Position numbers and translations under genes: made by a program. A stretch of DNA of 64,000 nucleotides, from NCBI GenBank assembly GCA_009192285.1, contig WBVU01000008.1, forward strand, positions 248,001-312,000. Direction: 5' to 3'. How positions within the stretch are numbered: the stretch's first letter is position 1; each line of letters begins with the position of its first letter. Below are positions 23,028 through 34,639 of this stretch, piece by piece. Source of the stretch: Morchella semilibera (taxonomy: Eukaryota; Ascomycota; Pezizomycetes; Pezizales; Morchellaceae). The notes beneath the pieces were generated by a model. It had not been told where the DNA came from, did not search any database, and saw nothing but the letters and a program-made list of their open reading frames with translations.

Positions 23028-23429
23028 TATGGTGCGGCGCATCTTAAAGGTGACAGCAAATACCGTTGCTAATAACTTTTTATCAAGACATGATATTCAA
23101 AATCTGTCTGACAGAAGTGTAGGTCTAGTGATAGTGAATTACTTCTATCAGACCAGATCTTTGATATTTTCCCTTGTTAAAAAAGTTATTAGAGATTTAA
23201 TTTGCCTGTTTTTGGGTAAATGTAATAAAGCGCCAAGACCTGGTGAAGTAGGAACAGTATTATACCATTTATTACCCCTACATCAACAAGACCTGCAGCC
23301 AAGATTTAGTTACTCAGCCATCATATGGCTGGAATATAAGGCTTCAATTGGCTCAAGAGCCAATTGGAGTGGCCAAGATTGTTCCAGCTGAAATGCCGGC
23401 ATGTCACCTTTAAGACGCGCCGCACCATA
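23028..23429. mobile_element. 402 bp TIR element, TA-bounded (MITE)
   Basis: The terminal inverted repeat starts TATGGTGCGGCGC and continues TCTTAAAGGTGAC (27 bp, one mismatch); the right copy ends at 23429. TA at each edge fits a Tc1/mariner-like or related MITE. The interior open frame has no transposase motif. A right-end fragment of the family is at 10190-10302. Confidence 0.8.
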
Positions 23430-24230
23430 ATTCACCTATGCTGCCCAAACATGTATATATAACAGGACAGAACCCTACTAAAGTATTTACAACCTGGTAC
23501 AGATAAATCGGATCGAATAAGCGCTCGCTACCCTTTGCTTAACCTCCCAAAATAAGAAATTTTATGACCCTCCGATTTCTTCGTATGGTTCCTGGCTAAC
23601 GATAATGGGAAGTGAGCTAACGGCAACGCGGATCCTGAGCAAACCAGAACCATATAAGAAATATTGGACCCGTATACCGCTCATACTATCTCTAATCAGT
23701 ACCTCATTTGTTTCAGCACACCCCTAGTTTTTTTTTAGCACGTCATCTCAAACGCTCTAATGCAATTGAATTTCCAACCGCCGAGAATCGACGCGCCCCT
23801 CTACGAGAATATCCGCTCTAAACTACGCATAAAATCATACCGCATCCCTTTTGAATCCTCCCTAGTGGGTTAATTCATCACAGCTCTCCGGCCCAAAACA
23901 CCCTCCTTAATTACCCCCTCATCCACGAAAAATTAGTATAAATCCCCCTTAGATATCAACTTTATTTACCGGTGACATCACGCTAAACTTCTACATTACA
24001 TGTGATAAGTGGGGTCGAATCCACCGGCCCGCCACCTCCCCTTCTAATACAAAAAACTAACCAACCTCGTACTGGACATTCCGCAGGCAATATTAGGATG
24101 CCTTGCTGCACCTCCCTGATGTTGCTCTCATAGGAATGCTTTTAAGTAAGTCTCGGAATAAGAGCCCTCTCTACCACGTCAGGAGATGCATCGCGTATCG
24201 ATCTCAAAATGAAATGCACCATTTCTACAT
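23430..24230. other. Intergenic, no gene seen
   Basis: AT-rich, no supported feature. Confidence 0.55.
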
Positions 24231-24239
24231 CTAATGAAT

Positions 24240-24565
24240 TGCCAAATGAATCAGGATTCATACTTCAACATCGGCATATAGATCCCAGTCCCATTTGACA
24301 ACTTTCCAATCAGGGAATGGGTTAGTAAAACGATTAGAAATAAGAAAAACTTTCCCGTATGGCAATTGAGCGTGAGTGCTTCCGCTAAGCAATTGCATAT
24401 TTTGCCAGTGAGGCTATCAATTGATATAGGAATAAATCATAATAGCTTTTATCAAATATGGCTATTCAACGACTTTCCCGACGCCTTTACTGATGCCTTT
24501 CCTGATGCTTTTTCTGGAAAGCTATATACAAGGTTTCCTGCTTTTATCGTACACAGCTGGAATTA
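24240..24565 (-). mobile_element. Diverged copy of the TIR/tRNA-like hybrid element
   Basis: Matches the copy at 62434-63117 around CAGTCCCATTTGAC, GAGTGCTTCC and the tRNA-like block. Read on the minus strand the A-box-like string is TAGCCTCACTGGC. Termini are not recognisable, so this copy is partial. Confidence 0.55.
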
Positions 24566-24619
24566 ATAAAGGGATTGTGCTATAGTCGGTGATTATAAAA
24601 TTACGGTATTGGGGTCACT

Positions 24620-24760
24620 GATTAGAGTGTATTGGACAACAACTTTTGAGTCTAAATATTTAGTTCTTGGCGACCGGTTTTTGGTGTGGATAGCCCGCCA
24701 AAAGCTCGAAATTTGAACTCAAAATTTGAAAATATAAGTATGGCCAACACGCTCTAATAC
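24620..24760. mobile_element. About 140 bp inverted-repeat element
   Basis: GATTAGAGTGTATTGG at the left is complementary, with a few mismatches, to CCAACACGCTCTAATAC at the right; the inner arms are complementary around TTTTGAGT and ACTCAAAA. MITE-like. Confidence 0.5.
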
Positions 24761-25739
24761 AAGGATACATTCTTTAATCTTTTAATAATATCCAAAGATA
24801 TATAATAATATCCGAGCGCGAGTCTACCGTTTATTTCGACATATATTAATAGATGATATCCCTGCCTTGGTAGAGCATTTAGGCTGATACACTAGTGACC
24901 CTTGGTAGGTAATTTGAAATATTAAGAGTTTCATACCGGGGGGAAAACATTTACGATCTAGAATACTTGGATGATTACAAATCAGATAACAAACTTTATT
25001 TAATAAATGTCTATGAATAATTACAGGGGACCAGTAAACACCCCCTCCGAGCTCCTCTGTATATTTTGCACAATCTCTCACCCACGTCCGAATATCACTT
25101 CACCCCCCCCCCCCTCACAGCGACCCCGTCCCGCCCAGCCCGCGGTATAGACCCCGTCACCTGTTCACCCTCCACCTCCACCATCCCCTCCACACCCTCC
25201 CCTTTCCTTATACTCCTCATCAAAGGAACCATATCCGGTGTCCCCTTCGGCATTAATAGTAGGTTCCAGCGGCGCCGGTGCCCGCTGGAGGGGGGGGGGG
25301 GAGGGCCCCAGGTAATTATGAGCAGGACTCTGGTAAGTCCTGGAAGGACTCGGGTGCGAACACAGCAGCAGGCTCCGGTATCTTGTCTTTATTCTCTTCA
25401 TCGACCTCTATCTCAATCCCTAGTGTCTAGTATACAGCCCCCCCCCCCCCTTTTTGTGATCAGGCTTACCACCCTTCTGCCCCTAGTGGCACCCAGCCTC
25501 AACAGCAGCAGTCCTTTCCACCCCTTCTGCGCGTTACGGCCCGGTGGCGCGCGTGTGGTGTGAGCGGGGCGTGAGCGGGGAGGTATCGGTGGGCGGCGGG
25601 GGTACAGGGGTGGGTGTAACAGGTTAAGAGAAGGCGCCGGCCGAGGTGAGGTGGGAGTGCATCCACATGCGTGGTATATATGTCGGGGGTAGGGGGGTCT
25701 GTTGGTGGTGAGGGAGGGGGGCAAGGAGGAGGTGGCCTG
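24761..25739. other. Intergenic with C and G homopolymer runs
   Basis: No gene is supported. Long C and G runs lie near 25105, 25290 and 25440, and low-complexity C/T-rich sequence gives spurious Pro/Ser/Thr-rich open frames. Confidence 0.55.
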
Positions 25740-25963
25740 TGTAAAGGGATATCTCAGAAGTCACTAAGATATGGCTATCGCTAAGCAATAGTTCTGTAGC
25801 TTTTAAACTTGTAATATTGTAGACCGGATTCCGTTCACTTTGAGGGTAGTGATTCCTCTCCAGCGACGAGACTCATACTAGCTATTCATACATGAAAGAC
25901 TCCCTTAATTCCGCTAACCCATCCAATAGCAAATTTCTCATAATGGTTCCGCTACTGCTCTGA

Positions 25964-26992
25964 TATCACGGCGTACCACGGACTTCGCGGAGGAGGAGGA
26001 TATTGGAGAATAGGTTTTCAGGTATAAGGTTCCTTTTGGGTTCTTGGGGTTTCTATGGGTTTCCGTTACACAATGTTATGAGTCATGACTGTACAGGGAT
26101 TAGGAGGGGTATATATATGTTGTTACGGATCTTCCCTTTGTTCTTTTCTTTCTCTTTCTTTCCTTACGTGTTCTTCCTGTTGTCAACCCTACGGTTTAGT
26201 TTCGTCTCGTCTTGTGTCTTTAGTTAGAAATATATAACGTCATAACCATAGTTATTGCCCAGACCCTGTTGGGTCTACCATAGTATCTTGCTTCAATCTC
26301 GCTTCACTTCGTTCTCGTCCTCGCCCTACGTCGCTTCGCCCATAGTCAATGACCGTAGTCCATGCCGTCTACTGGTACCTTCGTCTCCACGTCTTTGTAA
26401 GAGAGGCCATCTGGACCCTCTGCCCCACGACCCTGCTTCTTGGTTAGGTCCTCTTATCGTTGTTCCCTGTTATCACGGCGTGGTGCGCGGTTTAGTGGTG
26501 TTGCGGGAAGAGGGATGAGTCAGGGATTCTCTTATGTTCTGTGGGCTTCGGTATCAGGGGTTTGGTTCGGGAATAGGGTTTCGGGTATAGGAGATAAGGT
26601 CGGGTTCGGATATAGGAGTCTTGGGAGGTTCTATGGGGTTCTGTACAGGGTTACTTGGGTTAGTCATCGGATCGGGGGGTGTGATATATATATGGGCCTT
26701 GCCCTCGCTTGTAGATAGCTTCTTCTTCTTTTCTCTTCACGCAACCTTCTTATCCTCAGGAGATTGTAGTCCTTTTAGAATATATTCAGTTCTCTATCTC
26801 GCATTTCGCCTTGCCCCATAGCTTTGCCTCGCCCCGCCTCAGATATTACTGCTACGTCCCGCCTAGGTAGTGTACCTTGGCTCGCTCTGCCCTGATCTCC
26901 GCGTCGCTCCGTGATACCTGTCCTTGTCTTCACTTCGTCTCGGTTGTGTACCTCGGCTCTCTTGTTCCTTGTCTCCGTGTTGCTCCGTAACA
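25964..26992 (+). mobile_element. Solo LTR, gypsy family 2 (a), nested in the family-1 LTR
   Basis: Fossil LTR starting TATCACGGCG and ending GCTCCGTAACA, flanked by a perfect 5 bp duplication TCTGA (25959-25963 and 26993-26997). It is itself split by another LTR at 26471-26916. Confidence 0.85.
26471..26916 (+). mobile_element. Solo LTR, gypsy family 2 (b), innermost of three
   Basis: Fossil LTR of 446 bp with ends TATCACGG and CCGTGATA, flanked by the perfect duplication CCTGT (26466-26470 and 26917-26921). Youngest insertion in this nest by order. Confidence 0.9.
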
Positions 26993-27338
26993 TCTGACTT
27001 CCTATGAAGTGGAGTGATCATGGGTCTCGTCAATCACGTATGGTCATTGTTATCGAGTTATAACCAAGCCCCACTTTCTGGATGTACGTCATTCCTCCGT
27101 CACGCTGTCGCACCAGGACAATTTCCTTTTATGCCCGAAACCATACTTAGGAGCAATCCTGTAACAAACTGGCTATGGGATTGATATGCGGGGCTGGGAG
27201 CATGACAGAGAGTGAAGATGAATGCGCCAGAAATGCGTTGCCGAGTCTTCAAGCATGAGCGGTGGGAATGGGAGCGTTGGACGTTGGAGACTGAGTTGGG
27301 GCCGAGTAGATCAGATCTGTCTCTATATGAAAATAAAT

Positions 27339-28459
27339 TATCACGGAGCGAAGCGAGGACAAAAGCGGAAGGTGCCAAGGTACACAACCGTGGCGGGGTG
27401 AAGGAGGACGTGCGTAGGTGAAACTAAGCGAGGTAACGGACATGGGAGCGAAGTAGGGTACGAGGTGAGGACTATAGATTCTCTCCTCCCTTTCAGGAAG
27501 TAGGAGCGGGAGGATCAAGTAACACTAGAGATGCTAAAGCTTGGATTGTGGCTAAAGGACAGGAAGGTTGTGTGAAGAAGAAAGGAGAGAAAGAGAATTC
27601 CTACAAGGGAGGGAGAGATGTGACGGAGTAACCCGACACAAAGAAGAAGATGACAATGATGACGCAGGAGAACTCGAGGAGCACAGTTTTGAGACGAGGA
27701 GACTGACGAAGACAGAGGCAACCCCGGGCAAGCACATGCACAGGCACCGGTGAAGGCAAAGGCAAGGGCAAGGGCACAAGGGCACAGAGCAGGGAAAGTG
27801 AGGACCAGATGGACCTCAACGAGAACGATGAGAGATACTATGAGTTTCCCCTCGTCTGAGGATTAAGTATTTAGTACGAGAGGCTATGGCTTGAAAATAG
27901 GAGTAGATTCCTAAGTACCGAGATGACAGGAAGACGAGACGAAGAGAAAAGAAAGAAAGAACTAAGGAAAACATCTACCCCTCACTATTTAACACACCTC
28001 CTCCGCCAATCCGCCAAGACCACATATCGTCATTCATAGAAACCCATAGAACTCCATCGTACCCACACCCACTATTCCTCCCCACCATCTCCGCTATTTA
28101 TATTACCAATCCATCACACCATAGAAACTCATAGAACCCCCATAACGTCATACCCATACCACACACCCCTTCCTCGCTTAACATTCCCTTATCCACCGGG
28201 ACCATGCATCACCTACCAGACTGTCGGAACGAATGCCAAGACGCTGGGACAAGAGAACTCCCTATATATAGCCCCAAAATCACTTCGCTGACTCATCCAA
28301 TAGAAACCCATAGAACACAAAGGAAATTCTTCTATTAGAAATACATGCACGACATTGATTCATAGAACCCCTGCTCAGAAACTCATTGAACATCATAGAA
28401 AAAAACCCTGACTAATCCTTCTTCCCGCAACATTACTCCGTACGCTCCATGCCGTGATA
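27339..28459 (-). mobile_element. Solo LTR, gypsy family 2 (d), interrupted
   Basis: Fossil LTR with ends TATCACGG and CCGTGATA and perfect duplication TAAAT (27334-27338 and 28460-28464). Another LTR-like unit lies inside at 27619-28251. Confidence 0.85.
27619..28251. mobile_element. Solo LTR-like unit, third family, nested in LTR d
   Basis: 633 bp bounded by TGTGACGG and CTGGGACA (canonical TG...CA) with perfect duplication AGAGA (27614-27618 and 28252-28256). It shares repeated CATAGAA strings with family 2 but has its own ends. Confidence 0.75.
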
Positions 28460-28528
28460 TAAATATAGCACCATCTAACTAGGCTATCATTATCACAATA
28501 TCTCTCATTTCACACTAGCACAGAAACC

Positions 28529-29031
28529 TATCACGGAGTGAAGCGAGGACAAGAACGAGAGGTGCCAAGGTACACAATCGGGGCGGGACAAAGTAAGGCG
28601 GGGTTATGTAACGTTAAGCGAGGTGACAGAGGGGGGATACGGGGCGAAGAATGGGGTGAGGCGAAATGGGGTACGAGACAAGGTCTATAGCTTTCCTCCT
28701 ACCTTTTGGGGGTAGGAGCGAGAGGACTCAATAGTAGCTAGAGATTCTAAAGGTTTGTATTGGCTAAAGGGCAGGAAGGTTGCGTGAAGAAGAAAGAAAA
28801 GAAAGAGAAACCCTACAAGCGAGGGAGAGAGCTCCCTGTATATAGCCCCAAAACCCTTCGCTGACTGATACCATAGAAATCCGTAGTGCCCCAAGGAAAT
28901 CTTTCTATTAGAAATACATGCGCAACGTTGACTCATAGAATCCCTGCAACAGAAACTCATATAACACTATAGAAAACCCGTGACTAATCCTTTTTTCCAC
29001 AATGTCACTAAGTACGCTCCACGCCGTGATA
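28529..29031 (-). mobile_element. Solo LTR, gypsy family 2 (e)
   Basis: 503 bp fossil LTR with ends TATCACGG and CCGTGATA and perfect duplication AAACC (28524-28528 and 29032-29036). Confidence 0.9.
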
Positions 29032-29191
29032 AAACCCTCATGGCAACGCATAAACCCATATTGCCATTATAGGAAAGTTCAAAAACAGAGCTTTACTCCT
29101 GTCCTCCTCCTCCTCCCCCCTCCGGAATAATAAATACATACCCAAAAACTGAACCCTTCCCCCCCTTCTAAATGCCGAATTGAAAACCTCA

Positions 29192-29204
29192 AATAACCCT
29201 AACC
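29192..29204 (-). repeat. Interstitial telomere-like motif, short
   Basis: AATAACCCTAACC, about one and a half units. Confidence 0.5.
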
Positions 29205-29257
29205 TGTGCGGTCACTGGGCCAATTACGACGTACATGCCAACGTCGTGGAGTAGGTG

Positions 29258-29420
29258 TGTAAAGGGATATCCCAAAGTGACCTGAGATAAGGCTAGTGCT
29301 AAACAATAGTTCTGTAGCATTTCAACAAGTAATATTGTAAACCGGATTCCACTCACTTGAGCTCTTGAAGGATGATGATTCCAACAAGACGAGGGCAAAT
29401 TAGGCTTCCATTTATACATG
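29258..29420 (-). mobile_element. Diverged family-1-like LTR fragment
   Basis: Begins TGTAAAGGGATATC and follows family 1 through CAATAGTTCTGTAGC and TAATATTGTA, then diverges. It may extend to about 29696 (ends TGTGACA); no target duplication is evident. An old copy. Confidence 0.65.
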
Positions 29421-31425
29421 AGTGGCCCCATGCCAAAACGCGTCTTCTATCTATGATCACAACATTATTCCTTCCATAACATTCTATCTCGCAACACCTT
29501 TCCAATTCCATACTTCGGCGTTGCTTCCTAAACCAACCCATACCATCTGTGACCATGTAATCTTCCAAGAACCAAGGCGTCAGTACAATAGGACGTTAGA
29601 GGTGCCAAGCAACTTACCCCGCTTCTATGCTTTTTCAGGGAGAGTCTCCCACATGCGATAGAACATGTAAGCCAACAGGCCCATGCTATTGTGACACACC
29701 CCTCATGGATGGCGCAACCCCATTATATTTAACTAAGACCCTTGTTGGTTACCCGACCAACTCTATTCACAACTCATCACTCTAATTCCACACCCATTGC
29801 GACACTCTTAACACAACACCCCAGATATCCTATAACAGGGTGCTGGTTTCGGGGGGAGCGATGAGTATGTGTATGTAGAGCATTCTTCTTCCTGTTCCTG
29901 GTAGGGACTGGCACGGAGTTTATACTTATCCATCGGATCCACCCTGGGGTAATGTGCTGCTGGGAAGATCTTAAGAAGCAGGGTCTCCAATGGGCCAGCC
30001 TGGGCTTGAAATACCCCATGCCCGGCCCAAAGCCCGGTGTTGCTGTCTTAGCCCTGGCCCGAGTTTGTGAGCCCAGTTATGCTCGGGCCTGGGGCCTGAA
30101 TAGCCCAATGTTATATCTGCATACAAGTATATAACCAGGGACATCTAGATATACAAGTCAGGCTACGAAAGAATATATGACTTTCAACATTCAGACGAAA
30201 AATATTGATTCTTCCTGGGCCCAAAGAGAGCACAAATACCCCGGGCTTTGATTCTCATGAGGCCCGGCCCAGCCTATATTATCTATCTCAAGGCCCAGCC
30301 CGAAGGACCCAAAGTGAGCCCGGACTTCACCGTTTGTGCTACGGCCCATTGGCGCCCCTGTTAAGAAGAGGGAGGAAGGAGGTGGTGTGTCTCATATCAT
30401 ATCACATTCTCTGCTCGATTGGCTGGTTTGTGGGTACATATGCAATAAATAATAATAGTTGTAATCTACTGTGAAGGAGAGTAGGGCGGGACAGAGTTCT
30501 ACGATAACCGAGCCCTGATTCGCACCTACAGCCTGCATGCAGCCTGCACAACCACTCTACTAACTCTACATTACTCCACACACAGCCCTGCATGTATATC
30601 CCCACATTTAACTACCCTCGAAACGACTCACCTATCGAACACTGCAACTGCAAAGGTCTGCGCTTCCATTAGCTCCAAAACCCAAACCGACAGTCCACCC
30701 GGCATGTTAAATCTGTCATGTCAGCTTCCCCAAAGTGGGATGCTTAACCCCCAACGGGCAATATCTCTTGAAATTTCGTATGGGATGTAATGCCAAGACG
30801 GTGGACAGGCAGCGGGGAGACAGGGGAAAGTGAAGCTGTATTCTCCGGAATGAAAATGTGCTTCCGGTGGCATTGAAATATCACTATAGAATCCACAATT
30901 GTTGTTCGGAGCTAGTCAAAATCGTAGATTGATGATACCTAATACCTAATGAACATTGCAGGATATTTGAATTTGACAAAAGAGTAAATTGCCTGGGTGC
31001 GTTCAGATCGGAATATATTAATATCATAATGGGTTCCGGTTCCCTCTACACGGAAACAACTTGATTCTGTATTCTCACAAAATACTAGACTCGGTACGAG
31101 GTCTAGTAGCAGGGGAAGGCGGGAAACCCACTCACCGGGCATCCAAGCGCGTAGGTAAGCAGGCAGGCAGCTGGCAGTCGATATAGGTATATTAGCAGCA
31201 CAGAGTATATGAGGTATGTAGAGTATACGGAATAATATACGGTTCACGACATATGAAACACTAGGCAAATCAAGGCGAGAATTTGTAACCTGTCAGGTTA
31301 TTGGTTTTTTTTTTTTTAAAGATTTGCTCGCGGAGGACAAGTTTAAATCACGGAGGGGCTCAGTGAGCAGAGGCTCGCATAGATTTGGCCCAGATTTGGC
31401 CCAGATTGGCAGAAACACATAGGCG

Positions 31426-31458
31426 TGCTCCATGGAGGCAAAATTCCTCCATGGAGCA
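31426..31458. repeat. Perfect 13 bp stem hairpin
   Basis: TGCTCCATGGAGG and its complement CCTCCATGGAGCA are separated by 7 bases. No U tract or gene end lies nearby, so a terminator role is not supported. Confidence 0.85.
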
Positions 31459-31508
31459 TATGGAGCAAAATGATTTTTTTCTGACGTTCTTACATGACAG
31501 AAATGTAG

Positions 31509-31670
31509 TCTTGGCAGTCTTTATGTATATGCAATATTAGTCGTGTCCAATAACGTTATGAGATTTAGGGTACAGACTTTTTAAACTGGGATGCTATTGC
31601 ATACACCCAAAATCAGGAGCTTGGCGTCCTTTTGTATGGTATGCAATATCAGTCGCTTTCAAAAACGTCA
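31509..31670 (+). repeat. Diverged direct repeat pair (GCAATATYAGTCG)
   Basis: Blocks starting CTTGGC at 31509 and 31620 share TATGCAATATYAGTCG and AACGT over about 50 bp. Confidence 0.7.
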
Positions 31671-32717
31671 GTACTCTACTCTACTGTAGCCGATGCATAG
31701 ATCTGCGCCTTGCATATAAAGATTGTCCGACTTCAGCTGAATTTTCGCCTCGATCTTCATACCCTACATCATAGCTGTGCTGTTCGAGGGTGGTAATGAG
31801 ATGTGCTTGTTGGTTATCTGGTATTGGGTCCTACCACACTGTAGGACTTTGTGGGTGGTGTATCTCTTAGACGGTCAGTCGGAATTGAAATATAAAACTA
31901 ACCGTACCCGGTATCTGTTCTGTGTTGAGCGCCGCTCATGTTTATCTTGGCATTGGGGCTGTGGATGTCCCAGCATGTACTGGGTTACCAAGTGCTAGAA
32001 TAAAATATGGACTTTTTGCAACACCCTCCAGGCACCGCCACCAACCGATAAGCCTTGGGATTTATGATATAGACTCACAAGGCTCTGAAGTATCCCCTAT
32101 GAAAATATCTTGTGTTAATTTCCAATTGTTGGTGGTGTAGTAAGCCCCAGCTCCCACCAAGACCTAGATTTCCAGCATAAACCACAGCCCATCCACAAAA
32201 ATGATTATCACCCATGAAACAATAATTTTGATTTGGGTTTGGGCTCTGATTTGGATTCTTCTAATGACTTGGTGGACTCTGATAAATTTCCGTTCACTAA
32301 AATTCGTTGTTGCTGTCTAGATAAATTCAAAAGTATCAATCTTTTTGGTGTGGTTTGGGCTGTTGTCCCAGGACTTTTGAACAAGAACTATACATGCTCC
32401 GGGTGAGGGGGGCCAAAATAACACAGATCTTGTGTGTTGTCGTGTTCTGGTAGGTGGGGACATGCTCAGAATTCTGTACTCAACAGACTTGGCAAATATT
32501 TACTGTTTGTAGGGGTTTTTGCTCACGTTGCAATCCAAATTCTATATATCATTACCTTATATGGCGAGCCCAGCGCCGGGTTTATATAATATGCTGAGCA
32601 CCAGATTCTGGGCATGTTTCGGCCCCCCGGCATTAGCAGTTATAGACGGTCTTTAATTATCAGATAGCATCAGTTTAGCTCCAGAAGGAATAAATGTTTG
32701 AATAACGCTTTTACTCA

Positions 32718-32731
32718 TAGGGTTAGGGTTT
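32718..32731 (+). repeat. Interstitial telomere-like repeat
   Basis: TAGGGTTAGGGTT, about two units. Confidence 0.85.
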
Positions 32732-32864
32732 TTAGAACTAGGAAACGTGCACACATAGTACCAAAAGAAGGATGTTCTAACTACAAGTAGGATACCGTGG
32801 CTAGCCCAAATTGGGCATGTATTGGTAAATGCCTTACAACGGGGAATCCTGCTTTTCTTCGTTC

Positions 32865-32900
32865 AAGTAGGGGGTGTCCGAGTGGCTAGGAAATCCGTCT
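32865..32900 (+). repeat. tRNA-Ser/Leu-like fragment
   Basis: GGTGTCCGAGTGGCTAGG resembles a tRNA 5' half and matches both arms of 5030-5189. No B box or folded 3' half follows. Confidence 0.5.
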
Positions 32901-32983
32901 ATGTGCATTTACAAGACTCGGAAACCGCCCGCCGGGCTGTAGAGTAGTATGGCCTAGAGCAGCTATGTAGAGAAACTTGGTTT

Positions 32984-33055
32984 GCGAGGCGAGGGTTGAG
33001 GGAGAAGTTTAGCTGGGATTGTTCAATTTTGATATGCAAGGCGCAGATCGTGGCG
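32984..33055 (+). repeat. Direct repeat with the empty counterpart of the family-1 insertion site
   Basis: Similar to 33352-33419 (GAGGCGAGG, GAAGTTTAGCTG, ATATGCAAGGCGCAGATC). In the second copy the retroelement is inserted right after CAGAT, so this copy shows the uninterrupted arrangement. Confidence 0.7.
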
Positions 33056-33231
33056 CTAGCGAGTATAGCGCGATGCGGCTGCAGATAGATCAGCCCCTCA
33101 ACATGGGTTGGGTGCGGCGATATCCATATGTTCATTTACAATAGTTGGGTCCAGACAACGCTCAAATACTTTATCACAATACAACCAAATCGTATAGAAC
33201 TTCTCTACCATACCTAAGTACTAAGCATAAA

Positions 33232-33352
33232 CTTGATGAAGAGTATCTGCACACTTATATTTACCTTGAAATAGCCTAGTGTGGGGGTTTGTTCCCGTGT
33301 GGCTATGAAACCACCGAATGTGCACCACTTTCCGACACCCTGGGTACATCTT
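33232..33352 (+). repeat. Dispersed repeat, copy 2 (partner 16588-16710)
   Basis: See 16588-16710. Confidence 0.7.
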
Positions 33353-33419
33353 GCGTGGGGCGAGGATCGGGGAAGAAGTTCAGCTGAAGTTGTCCAATTC
33401 TAATATGCGAGGCGCAGAT

Positions 33420-33830
33420 TGTTACAGGATTGCTTGGCAGTACGGTACTAGTAGTACAATGGTATTGTCCTGGTATGACGGCGCGATGGAAAGAGTGAAC
33501 GTACGGGCCAGAAGGCGGTTCGGTTTGATAACTCGGTTCAACCACTAACCACACTCTCATGAGTGGACCCTTGCAACCCCACCGCTCGTAAGGAAGTCGG
33601 AGCGCAGTAACGGAGGTATTGCGGGAGTTTGCTATTGGGAGGAGTTAGGCGGGTTTTAGGGGGGTCTTTTTGTATAAATAGCTAGTAGGATTCCCGTCAT
33701 GTTGGGGAAACTATCATCCTCCTCAAGCACGGAAATCCGGTTCTAGCTACAATATTACAAGTTTAAAAGCTACGAACTATCGCTTTAGCATTAGCCAATA
33801 TTTAGTGACTTCCTGAGATATCCCTTTACA
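33420..33830 (+). repeat. 5' LTR of gypsy family 1
   Basis: 411 bp; aligns throughout with 40609-41006, differing mainly in small length changes. Confidence 0.9.
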
Positions 33831-34639
33831 CTATAATTGTACGCTTATCCGATCGCATACCCTATGAACTGTGGAGAGACCTCTACTGGTACCCTCCGCC
33901 TCCAACGTCGCAAATCAGAGAAAAGCGCTTTGGACTCTCTGTACTCTGCTCTCCTACTATAAGCAGCCTACTACTTATTCTCTAAGATACAACACTTCGA
34001 ATACTTGTGTGATTGCTAGTACGGATAGTACCACGGGCATCGGATATAAGAAGTATGTGATAAGAGGATTAGGTACATGGCTATCCGCTTCCTGTGAAAC
34101 CTCCCTTTTCCGTCCCTCGAGGCAGCGCAGAACATCTCTACTGCGGCTACCTCCAACACCAAGGCTTCTTCACAGAAGCACGCACCATCACCACCTTCAA
34201 GGAAAATATCCTTGAGCCCAACCACACCCCCTCCATCCTCATAACACTTCGCCAGAACTCTCACGGCTTAGCACACTCGGTACCTTGGTTAACCCCTCTA
34301 CCTTGGTGCATCAACACCCCCGACCTCCCAATCGAATTCTTTAAAGATGTCCCTCCCACTAGCGTTAACCTCGCGGGAAGACCAAGATATGGCGGAAGCC
34401 ATCGTGGTCCGGGACAAAGACACCGCCATGGCCCAGGCTCATCCCACAATAGCCAGCAGAGCCAGGGACACCCCCGCCACAGAGCTATGGAACCCTGCCC
34501 CCCTCAAAGCCAAAGCCCCGAAGAAGATCGCAAGCGAGGACCCGAAAGAGGATTACGCGAGCTCTGCCAGCATGGACCTCGACCCCTTCGAGACCTCCAG
34601 ACCAGGCAGGCCACTATTACAGTGAGGCGCTCTGGTTCG

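Larger units (their letters stand above)
25740..27166 (-). mobile_element. Solo LTR, gypsy family 1, interrupted by a later insertion
   Basis: Fossil LTR on the minus strand, starting TGTAAAGGGATATC and ending CCTGTAACA, matching the LTRs of the element at 33420-41006. It is split by a family-2 LTR at 25964-26992; without that insert it is about 390 bp, the family length. No clear target duplication remains at its outer ends. Confidence 0.8.
29421..32864. other. Intergenic, no gene seen
   Basis: GGCCCG-rich patches near 30010-30350, a tandem AGATTTGGCCC near 31380, a hairpin at 31426-31458, a diverged direct repeat near 31509 and 31620, and a telomere-like motif at 32718-32731. No gene supported. 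Confidence 0.55.

Noticed and set aside
25066-25563. 165-codon Pro/Ser/Thr-rich open frame
   Set aside because: Driven by C-rich low-complexity sequence with homopolymers.
27040-29030. Several open frames on both strands
   Set aside because: They lie inside solo LTRs and reflect LTR sequence, not genes.
30000-30350. GGCCCG-rich patches as a possible CpG-type regulatory island
   Set aside because: No gene start nearby; more likely simple repeat sequence.
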